Shown here: one piece after another, positions 1 through 4,732 of the stretch | Position numbering within the stretch: position 1 is the first letter of the stretch | How the letters are laid out: each line of letters starts with the position of its first letter | From: CAZWUW01 sp964636895 | GTDB taxonomy: Bacteria > Bacillota > Thermincolia > Thermincolales > CAZWUW01 | Direction of reading: 5' to 3' | Assembly (NCBI GenBank): GCA_964636895.1 | Contig: CAZWUW010000113.1 | Location: forward strand, 1-6,783 | DNA length: 6,783 nucleotides | The notes under the pieces: generated by a model | Told to the model about the DNA's origin: nothing | Database searches by the model: none | What the model saw: the letters and a program-made list of their open reading frames with translations, nothing else | Position numbers and translations under genes: made by a program

Positions 1-2
1 CT

Positions 3-71
3 GGTATATCTACATTTTTAGCAATTTACCTCGTTAGACATTTCGGGAATGCAGGTATTAAGGGTAGTTAG
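3..71 (+). CDS. Possible C-terminal end of an upstream membrane-protein gene (partial)
   Basis: The frame starting at base 3 is open from the left edge to a TAG at 69-71 and would give a 22-residue tail, GISTFLAIYLVRHFGNAGIK plus GS. It begins with a hydrophobic stretch and ends with a short polar tail, as in the last helix of a membrane protein. Past the TAG the same frame continues RIY and then a short hydrophobic stretch, MSLALVVF, before a second stop at 105-107, so a decayed gene is also possible. The other two forward frames stop earlier, at 19-21 and 35-37. The fragment is too short to assign to a family, and 22 open codons can arise by chance. Confidence 0.3.
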   Translation, partial: GISTFLAIYLVRHFGNAGIKGS

Positions 72-109
72 CGTATTTATATGAGCCTGGCGTTGGTGGT
101 ATTTTAGGA

Positions 110-139
110 TTGAAGGCAAAAAATATGAAGGAATAGAAT
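110..139 (+). promoter_or_regulatory. Candidate sigma-A promoter for the DMT transporter gene
   Basis: TTGAAG at 110-115 and TAGAAT at 134-139 are separated by 18 nt and match the vegetative consensus at 4/6 and 5/6 positions. They lie about 95 nt upstream of the transporter ATG, which would give a leader that includes the 23-bp tandem repeat. The surrounding DNA is AT-rich, so chance matches are easy; this is a weak call. Confidence 0.3.
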
Positions 140-157
140 AAAACTACGTCGAAAAAT

Positions 158-203
158 CAATTAATACCTGACGGAGCCAACAATTAATGCCTGACGGAGC
201 CAC
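158..203 (+). repeat. Two-copy 23-bp tandem direct repeat
   Basis: Copy 1 (158-180) and copy 2 (181-203) are head-to-tail with no gap and agree at 21 of 23 positions; the differences are A/G at unit position 9 and A/C at unit position 23. The shared core is CCTGACGGAGCCA. The repeat sits 30 nt upstream of the transporter start codon, inside its probable leader. The A-to-G change turns ATA into ATG in copy 2, opening a mini-reading frame (187-219), with CGGAG of copy 1 placed 10 nt before it. The function is unknown. Confidence 0.85.
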
Positions 204-232
204 CAGATGCAAAAAATGATGGGAGTACATAA

Positions 233-1126
233 ATGTCTGATAAAAATAATTCAAAAGTGTTTTATATGCTTATGTTTTTAGCCATGCTTTCGTGGGGGGG
301 GAGTTGGACATCAGCCAAATTGATTGCCGGGTATACTGATCCTGAAGTTTTGGTTTTCTGGCGCTTACTGGTTACATTTATTTCATTTGTCCCGGTAATA
401 ATTGTTATAAAAACTTCATTCAGATTAGATCAAAGGTCTTTATTACTGATTATCATTTCTTCGGCATTATTGGTAGCGTATAACAAATTATTTTTTTTGG
501 GTCTGCAAACCGGTTTGGCCGGTGCCGGCGGGGTACTAGTCACTACCCTAATACCGGTTTATACATTTTTATTTACGGTAATATTTTTTAAGCATAAACC
601 TAAAAGCCGGGAAGTATCAGGATTAATACTTGGCTTTTTAGGCGGATTGATTATGCTGAAAATATGGAAATTTGACATAGACCAGCTATATTTGAGCGGC
701 AACCTCTTCTTTTTACTGGCGGCAATGCTTTGGGCCCTTTTAACTATAACTGCGCAAAAAGCTCAGGAAAAGGTTTCGCCAATGCTGGTCAGTTTTTATT
801 TATACGGGCTCTCGACAATTATGGATTTTTTTATTGCCCTTCCTTACGATATTTTAGGGGTGCTAGCCTTTGATGGTAAATTCTGGTGGAATGTTATTTT
901 CTTATCTGTAATTGTTACAACTTTTGGCACGACGGCATATTTTTTTGCTGCAGCGAAACTAGGTGCCAATAAAGGCAGTTCGTTTACATTTCTGGTACCG
1001 GTAAGCGCTTTGATTTTTAGTTGGGTACTAATCGGTGAAAAGCCTGAAAGCACAACCATAATCGGTGGCCTGCTGGCCATGTTGGCTGTATATTTAATCA
1101 CTTCCGAAAAAACCTCCAACCCTTGA
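233..1126 (+). CDS. EamA/DMT-superfamily membrane transporter
   Basis: The 297-residue product is a probable cytoplasmic-membrane permease of the drug/metabolite transporter superfamily, whose members commonly export amino acids or other small metabolites. About ten hydrophobic helices are visible, near residues 8-30, 38-60, 69-91, 99-119, 128-143, 153-173, 184-205, 219-240, 250-268 and 274-290, forming two EamA-type repeats (about 9-142 and 156-291). Typical signatures are LSWGGSWTSAK in helix 1 and VPVSALIFSWVLIGEKP followed by GGLLAMLAVYLI at the end. The length matches the family norm of about 300. The ATG at 233 has GGGAG at 221-225 seven nt upstream. The gene is AT-richer than the dap/dpa genes and has homopolymer runs (G8 at 294-301, T8 at 491-498). 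Substrate is unknown; export of a lysine-pathway metabolite is only a guess from position. Confidence 0.85.
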   Translation: MSDKNNSKVFYMLMFLAMLSWGGSWTSAKLIAGYTDPEVLVFWRLLVTFISFVPVIIVIKTSFRLDQRSLLLIIISSALLVAYNKLFFLGLQTGLAGAGGVLVTTLIPVYTFLFTVIFFKHKPKSREVSGLILGFLGGLIMLKIWKFDIDQLYLSGNLFFLLAAMLWALLTITAQKAQEKVSPMLVSFYLYGLSTIMDFFIALPYDILGVLAFDGKFWWNVIFLSVIVTTFGTTAYFFAAAKLGANKGSSFTFLVPVSALIFSWVLIGEKPESTTIIGGLLAMLAVYLITSEKTSNP

Positions 1127-1151
1127 CATATTTATATATTTGTAAGAAAAT
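1123..1151 (+). promoter_or_regulatory. Candidate sigma-A promoter for dapB and the operon
   Basis: A perfect -35 hexamer, TTGACA (1123-1128), overlaps the TGA stop of the transporter gene. It is followed after 17 nt by a weak -10, GAAAAT (1146-1151, 4/6). The start point would be near 1158, leaving a leader of about 50 nt before dapB. The absence of a terminator hairpin after the transporter gene means read-through into dapB is also possible. Confidence 0.4.
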
Positions 1152-1163
1152 AAAGTTTAAGGT

Positions 1164-1205
1164 ATTTGCACCTGGTTCTACAAAGTGATAATTTGCACTT
1201 GCAAA
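1164..1205 (+). repeat. Repeated ATTTGCAC element with palindrome in the dapB leader
   Basis: ATTTGCAC occurs at 1164-1171 and again at 1191-1198, 27 bp apart. The second copy is the left half of a perfect palindrome, TTTGCA-CT-TGCAAA (1192-1205), whose right end runs into the AAAGGGG purine tract ahead of dapB. With a 2-nt centre it looks more like a protein-binding operator than an RNA hairpin. Both copies lie downstream of the candidate dapB promoter. No known regulator is recognised. Confidence 0.45.
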
Positions 1206-1209
1206 GGGG

Positions 1210-2022
1210 TTGATTCATATTTCCGGGATAAAAGTTGTTGTCGTGGGTGCTTGCGGCCGCATGGGCCGGGAAGTGGTAAAGGCTGTACTCGGTGAAGAAG
1301 ACCTGCAATTGGTAGGAGCTTTAGATCATAGCAATAACGGTATGGATATCGGTATCCTGGCCGGTGTGGAAGCATGTGGTGTGACGGTGGCCCAAAATCT
1401 GCCCAGAGTGCTGCAGGAAACAGCGCCGGATGTTATGGTGGATTTTACCACCCCGGTGGCGGTACTGGAAAACATGAAACTGGCTATTGAGAACAAGGTT
1501 AACGTAGTCGTTGGCACCACCGGTGTAAACGCAGAGGAGATTAAGGTCGTGGATAATTTAGCCAGGGAAGCCGGGGTTGGGGTTTTGGTTGCGCCTAATT
1601 TTGCTGTCGGGGCTATTCTGATGATGAAGTTCGCCGCCCAGGCGGCCAGATATTTACCTCATGTAGAGATTATCGAATTACACCATGACCGGAAGCTGGA
1701 TGCTCCGTCGGGTACGGCAGTTAAAACAGCTGAACTCATTACGGAATCGCGGGAAGCATTTAGGCAAGGGCACCCGGATGAATATGAAAAATACCCCGGT
1801 GCCCGGGGTGGCGAGTTTGCCGGAATGCGACTGCATAGCATACGTTTGCCGGGGCTGGTGGCCCATCAGGAAGTGATTTTTGGCGGTTTGGGCCAAATTC
1901 TGACCATCAGGCATGATTCTTTCACCAGAGAGTCCTTTATGCCCGGGGTGATTTTAGCGATTCGTAAAATTATTGATTTGAAGGGAGTGGCCTACGGGTT
2001 AGAAAATCTGCTAACTGAATAA
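1210..2022 (+). CDS. dapB: 4-hydroxy-tetrahydrodipicolinate reductase DapB
   Basis: This cytosolic enzyme reduces HTPA with NAD(P)H to tetrahydrodipicolinate, committing carbon to meso-diaminopimelate and lysine. The 270 residues match the usual length. The N-terminal Rossmann domain has VVGACGRMG (11-19) and an acidic residue after strand 2 (D39), often seen where NADH is accepted. Next come VVVGTTG (99-105), APNFAVG (128-134), and the catalytic/substrate motif ELHHDRKLDAPSGTA (156-170), where H158, H159 and K162 align with the active-site His-His and Lys of the family. HSIRLPGLVAHQEVIFGG (209-226) is the conserved C-terminal block. The start is unclear: TTG at 1210 abuts the AAAGGGG tract, an in-frame stop lies at 1189-1191, and no ATG occurs before the Rossmann motif. 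Unlike the Bacillus subtilis arrangement, dapB here directly precedes the dipicolinate synthase genes, which compete for the same substrate. Confidence 0.95.
   Translation: MIHISGIKVVVVGACGRMGREVVKAVLGEEDLQLVGALDHSNNGMDIGILAGVEACGVTVAQNLPRVLQETAPDVMVDFTTPVAVLENMKLAIENKVNVVVGTTGVNAEEIKVVDNLAREAGVGVLVAPNFAVGAILMMKFAAQAARYLPHVEIIELHHDRKLDAPSGTAVKTAELITESREAFRQGHPDEYEKYPGARGGEFAGMRLHSIRLPGLVAHQEVIFGGLGQILTIRHDSFTRESFMPGVILAIRKIIDLKGVAYGLENLLTE
1793..1809 (+). repeat. GC-rich perfect inverted repeat inside dapB
   Basis: ACCCCGG (1793-1799) and CCGGGGT (1803-1809) are perfect complements around a TGC triloop, giving a 7-bp stem. It encodes part of the YPGARGG stretch of DapB and has no downstream T-run, so it is not a terminator. 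It may be only a by-product of the Pro-Gly-Ala-Arg-Gly codons. Confidence 0.6.
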
Positions 2023-2044
2023 ATTATCCCTATCTTTGACAAGC

Positions 2045-2072
2045 ACCACCTCCTTTAGGGTCTCATATACTG
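2045..2072 (+). promoter_or_regulatory. Candidate sigma-K (mother-cell) promoter for dpaA
   Basis: The dinucleotide AC at 2045-2046 is followed after 17 nt by CATATACT (2064-2071). This fits the recalled sigma-K pattern of AC, about 17 nt, then CATANNNTA, except that the final base is G instead of A. In Bacillus subtilis spoVFA is known to be sigma-K dependent, so the position is as expected. The start point would be near 2078-2080, leaving a leader of about 25 nt with the dpaA Shine-Dalgarno. TATACT (2066-2071) also resembles a sigma-A -10, but TTGACA at 2036-2041 is 24 nt away, too far. Confidence 0.4.
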
Positions 2073-2097
2073 ACAGTAGTTGGGCGATGAAGGAGGT
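2048..2097 (+). promoter_or_regulatory. Possible RBS-masking stem ahead of dpaA
   Basis: ACCTCCTT (2048-2055) is the perfect complement of AAGGAGGT (2090-2097), the dpaA Shine-Dalgarno. Adding a U-G and an A-U pair (2056 with 2089, 2057 with 2088) makes a 10-bp helix with a 30-nt loop. A further ACC/GGT pairing (2045-2047 with 2101-2103) across a 3-nt bulge would reach the base before the ATG. Only transcripts begun upstream of about 2048 would contain the masking strand. The complementarity is seen; the regulatory role is inferred. Confidence 0.45.
2090..2096 (+). promoter_or_regulatory. Strong dpaA ribosome binding site
   Basis: AAGGAGG stands 7 nt before ATG 2104 and is the strongest Shine-Dalgarno in the window. 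It fixes the start at 2104, since the in-frame TTG at 2080 precedes it. It is fully complementary to 2048-2055 upstream. Confidence 0.85.
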
Positions 2098-2103
2098 CCG
2101 GGT

Positions 2104-3027
2104 ATGCAAAGGCGACTTGATGATGTGGTAATTGCCGTACTGGGCGGTGATGACCGGGAATTAATCGTGATTCCTGAGTTGTGCAGGTTAGGAGCAAGAA
2201 TTAGAGCGGCAGGGATACCTGTCCTGACCGGGATGGAGGGGGTAAGCTGCTTTGACACGGTTAAAGAAGCTATCACCGGTGCCCGGTTTGTTGTTTTACC
2301 CATGTTTGGTATTGATGAGCAGGGCCTGATTAAAGCCAAATACGCCAGAAAAACGTTAATCCTGAACCGGGAGGTTATGACTGGGTTTTCGGCCGATACA
2401 ACAGTTCTGGTAGGTGTGGCACGACCGCTATTGAAGGAACTGGTATCACAGCAAGGTCTTAAGCTCATCGAAATGGCGGAGATGGATGAGGTAGCTATTT
2501 TGAACGCCATTCCTTCTGCTGAAGGGGCCATTCAAATGGCCATGGAGGCAGTGCCTATCACCATTCACGGCAGCAAGTGCCTTGTACTCGGATTTGGGCG
2601 GACCGGTATTACACTGGCCAGGATGCTTAAGGGCATTGGGGCAGAGACGTTTGTTGCTGCCAGAAAACCGGCGGATTTGGCCAGGATACAGGAGATGGGT
2701 TTAATCCCGCTGAATTATGCGGAATTACCGGCGGTAATTCCAAAAGCGGACATTATTTTTAACACTGTCCCGGCCCTGGTTCTGACCGCAGAATTGCTTA
2801 AACTAGCTAAACCGGAAGCATATATTAACGACCTTGCTTCCGCGCCGGGGGGGACAGACTTTGCCGCCGCCGCCGAATTGGGTCTTAAAGCAGTACTGTC
2901 ACCAGGTCTGCCGGGAAAAGTAGCACCCAAAACGGCCGGCATGATATTGGCCCGGGTAGTCCCGCGCATCATCGGGGAACAGATGGCACTTACTTCGTCC
3001 ACAAATCCTGACGTTAACAGGTCTTAG
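2104..3027 (+). CDS. dpaA: Dipicolinate synthase subunit A (DpaA/SpoVFA)
   Basis: The NAD(P)-binding dehydrogenase-like subunit of dipicolinate synthase works with DpaB to convert HTPA to dipicolinic acid in the mother cell; the product is loaded into the spore core with calcium. ATG at 2104 is preferred over the in-frame TTG at 2080 because AAGGAGG (2090-2096) sits 7 nt before it, whereas the TTG lies upstream of that site. The 307 residues compare with about 297 in Bacillus SpoVFA. The N-terminal domain begins VVIAVLGGDDREL (8-20); the linker region carries NAIPSAEGAIQMAMEA (134-149); a Rossmann motif VLGFGRTG (161-168, GxGxxG) follows, then FNTVPALVL and SPGLPGKVAPKTAG (266-279), all typical of this family. 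The gene lies 81 nt after dapB and 19 nt before dpaB. Confidence 0.93.
   Translation: MQRRLDDVVIAVLGGDDRELIVIPELCRLGARIRAAGIPVLTGMEGVSCFDTVKEAITGARFVVLPMFGIDEQGLIKAKYARKTLILNREVMTGFSADTTVLVGVARPLLKELVSQQGLKLIEMAEMDEVAILNAIPSAEGAIQMAMEAVPITIHGSKCLVLGFGRTGITLARMLKGIGAETFVAARKPADLARIQEMGLIPLNYAELPAVIPKADIIFNTVPALVLTAELLKLAKPEAYINDLASAPGGTDFAAAAELGLKAVLSPGLPGKVAPKTAGMILARVVPRIIGEQMALTSSTNPDVNRS
2721..2741 (+). repeat. Perfect 21-bp palindrome inside dpaA
   Basis: GGAATTACCG (2721-2730) and CGGTAATTCC (2732-2741) are exact inverted copies around a single G. As RNA this gives a 9-bp stem with a GGC triloop; as DNA it resembles a two-fold protein-binding site. It lies in codons for the ELPAVIP segment (207-213) of DpaA. 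There is no T-run after it, so it is not an intrinsic terminator. Confidence 0.8.
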
Positions 3028-3046
3028 GCCGGAGGTGCTTGGAAAC

Positions 3047-3631
3047 GTGCGCTTAAAAGATGTTAAAGTAGGGTTTGCAATGACAGGTTCACACTGCACT
3101 ATTAAAGAAGTTCTGGATCAGGTTAGGTTGTTTGTAAAGGAAGGGGCAGACGTATTACCTATTATATCTGAAGCCCTGGATCATGACGATACCCGGTTTG
3201 GATCGGCGGCGGAGTTAAAAAGGGCTTTACAGGATATTACCGGCAAAGTGCCGATTAAAACAATTGTTGGTGCCGAACCCATCGGGCCTAATAAGTTGTT
3301 TGATGTGGTTGTGGTGGCACCGTGCACCGGCAATACTCTGGCTAAACTAGCCGGCGGGATTACCGACACCCCTGTTCTGATGGCTATTAAAGCACATCTT
3401 AGGAACCAGCTACCGGCGGTACTGTCTATTGCTACAAATGACGGTTTGGGAATGAATGCCAAAAACATCGGACTTTTGATTAACACCAAATATGTTTACA
3501 TGGTGCCTTTTGGGCAGGATAATCCCAATACTAAGGCCAATTCGCTGGTAGCAAGGGTCAACTTACTGGTTGACACAACTGTCGAGGCATTACGCGGCAA
3601 ACAGATACAACCCGTTCTGATTACATACTAA
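3047..3631 (+). CDS. dpaB: Dipicolinate synthase subunit B (DpaB/SpoVFB), flavoprotein family
   Basis: The second subunit of dipicolinate synthase belongs to the flavoprotein fold family and is needed with DpaA for DPA formation during sporulation. GTG 3047 gives 194 residues beginning MRLKDVKVGFAMTGSHCT, matching the usual N-terminus and length. The in-frame GTG at 3035 overlaps the GGAGG (3031-3035) and is rejected, although the spacing from GGAGG to 3047 is rather long at 11 nt. Family marks are TGSHCT (13-18), DTRFG (48-52), AEPIGP (76-81), the phosphate/cofactor-loop type APCTGNTLAKLAGGITDTPV (91-110), STND-like ATNDGLGMN (129-137) and VPFGQDNP (153-160). It follows dpaA by 19 nt, consistent with co-translation of the two subunits. 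Confidence 0.93.
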   Translation: MRLKDVKVGFAMTGSHCTIKEVLDQVRLFVKEGADVLPIISEALDHDDTRFGSAAELKRALQDITGKVPIKTIVGAEPIGPNKLFDVVVVAPCTGNTLAKLAGGITDTPVLMAIKAHLRNQLPAVLSIATNDGLGMNAKNIGLLINTKYVYMVPFGQDNPNTKANSLVARVNLLVDTTVEALRGKQIQPVLITY

Positions 3632-3710
3632 CGTCCGGCATAGCCATGGTGCATTAGTGAAACTATCAGGATACATAGCAACACATATATAAATAATTGG
3701 GGGGATTTTT
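3632..3710 (+). other. dpaB-asd intergenic gap, AT-rich, no clear signal
   Basis: This 79-nt gap has no terminator hairpin and no convincing promoter. TATAAA at 3688-3693 could act as a -10, but no -35 lies at the right distance and transcription would start inside the Shine-Dalgarno. The right end carries the G-rich ribosome site of asd, GGGGGGA at 3699-3705. Read-through from dpaB is the simplest reading. Confidence 0.5.
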
Positions 3711-4721
3711 TTGATAAAGTATAATGTAGCTATTGTAGGCGCCACTGGCGCGGTTGGACAAGAACTGCTGAAAATCCTGGATGAGCGTGATTTTCCGGTC
3801 AATGATTTAAAACTGCTGGCCACCGAGCGTTCTGCTGGCAAGAAAATTGAATTTCGCGGCAAGCAATATACAGTCGAAAATACTACCGCCGAGGCTTTTA
3901 TAGGCGTACAGATTGCATTGTTTGCCGGGGGATCCGCTAGTAAGGATTTTGCCCGTGCTGCTGCTGCCAAGGGCGCAGTGGTAATAGACAATTCCAGCGC
4001 TTTCCGGATGGAACCGGATGTACCGCTGGTGGTGCCTGAAGTCAATCCGGAGGATGTGAAAGACCATAAAGGGATTATTGCTAATCCTAATTGTTCCACC
4101 ATACAAATGGTAGTTGCCCTAAAACCTATCCATGATGCAGCGAAAATAAAGCGGGTAGTCGTTTCAACCTACCAGGCTGTGTCCGGTGCCGGTAAAGAGG
4201 CTATTGACGAACTGGCTGCCCAAGTCAAGGCGCTGGCGCATGGGGATACTGCGGAGGTCAATGTGTTTCCCTACCAAATTGCATTTAACCTGATTCCGCA
4301 TATCGATGTATTTACGGATATGGATTATACCAAAGAAGAATGGAAAATGGTTAATGAAACCAAGAAAATTATGCATGATGACAATATCCAGATTACTGCT
4401 ACCACAGTTCGGGTGCCGGTTTACCGAAGTCATTCTGAGTCTGTGAATATTGAAACCGAGCGCAAGTTGAGCGCTGCCGAAGCAAGGGAAATCCTGGCCA
4501 AAGCACCGGGGATTATTGTAACAGATAATCCTGTCCAAAAAGAATATCCCATGCCGCTTTACACTTCCGACCGGGACGAGGTATTCATTGGCCGGTTGCG
4601 GGAAGACAATTCCGTTCCCAACGGTTTAAATATGTGGGTTGTCGCCGACCAATTGCGCAAAGGGGCGGCTACCAATGCCGTGCAAATTGCGGAGTTAGTG
4701 GTGAAATACGACTGTCTATAG
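3711..4721 (+). CDS. asd: Aspartate-semialdehyde dehydrogenase
   Basis: The enzyme reduces aspartyl-4-phosphate with NADPH to aspartate semialdehyde in the cytosol, the common precursor for the lysine, DPA, threonine and methionine routes. The 336 residues are of normal length. It shows the dinucleotide loop GATGAVG (10-16), FAGGSASKD (71-79), DNSSAFRMEPDVPLVVPEVN (93-112), the active-site NPNCST (125-130) with nucleophile C128, QAVSGAGKEA (155-164), and RVPVYRSHSE (234-243) with substrate-binding R234 and catalytic H241. The C-terminus has NMWVVADQLRKGAATNA, as expected. The TTG start is chosen because it begins the Rossmann strand (IKYNVAIVGATG) and lies 5 nt after GGGGGGA; no ATG is available nearby. 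The stop is 11 nt from the dapG ATG, so these two are tightly coupled. Confidence 0.96.
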   Translation: MIKYNVAIVGATGAVGQELLKILDERDFPVNDLKLLATERSAGKKIEFRGKQYTVENTTAEAFIGVQIALFAGGSASKDFARAAAAKGAVVIDNSSAFRMEPDVPLVVPEVNPEDVKDHKGIIANPNCSTIQMVVALKPIHDAAKIKRVVVSTYQAVSGAGKEAIDELAAQVKALAHGDTAEVNVFPYQIAFNLIPHIDVFTDMDYTKEEWKMVNETKKIMHDDNIQITATTVRVPVYRSHSESVNIETERKLSAAEAREILAKAPGIIVTDNPVQKEYPMPLYTSDRDEVFIGRLREDNSVPNGLNMWVVADQLRKGAATNAVQIAELVVKYDCL

Positions 4722-4732
4722 GGGGGAGCAGG

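Noticed and set aside
1127..1136. CATATTTATA as a sporulation sigma-E/K -10 element for dapB
   Set aside because: The T expected after CATANNN is A here, and no suitable AC or ATA lies at the right distance upstream.
1127..1209. Lysine riboswitch (L-box) or T-box in the dapB leader
   Set aside because: The gap is only 83 nt, far shorter than either element, and no conserved L-box or T-box motif is visible.
2006..2056. Minus-strand ribosome site (AAAGGAGGT) with a small antisense reading frame into the dapB end
   Set aside because: The possible frames are 11-16 codons, show no recognisable protein character, and overlap dapB; the sequence is better explained as the complement of the dpaA site.
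2028..2060. CCCTA/TAGGG pairing after dapB as a terminator
   Set aside because: Only 5 bp around a 23-nt loop and no T-run follows.
2080..2103. TTG at 2080 as the dpaA start
   Set aside because: It lies upstream of the strong AAGGAGG, has no ribosome site of its own, and the extra residues are not typical of the family.
3688..3693. TATAAA as an asd promoter -10
   Set aside because: No -35 at 16-18 nt and the start point would fall within the Shine-Dalgarno.
3739..3751. GCGCCA/TGGCGC inverted repeat near the asd start
   Set aside because: It is formed by the codons for the conserved GATGAVG loop and is short, so a separate role is not supported.
4634..4732. Aspartokinase start inside asd
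   Set aside because: It would overlap asd by about 90 nt without homology; ATG 4733 begins the standard RYLVQKFGGTS N-terminus.
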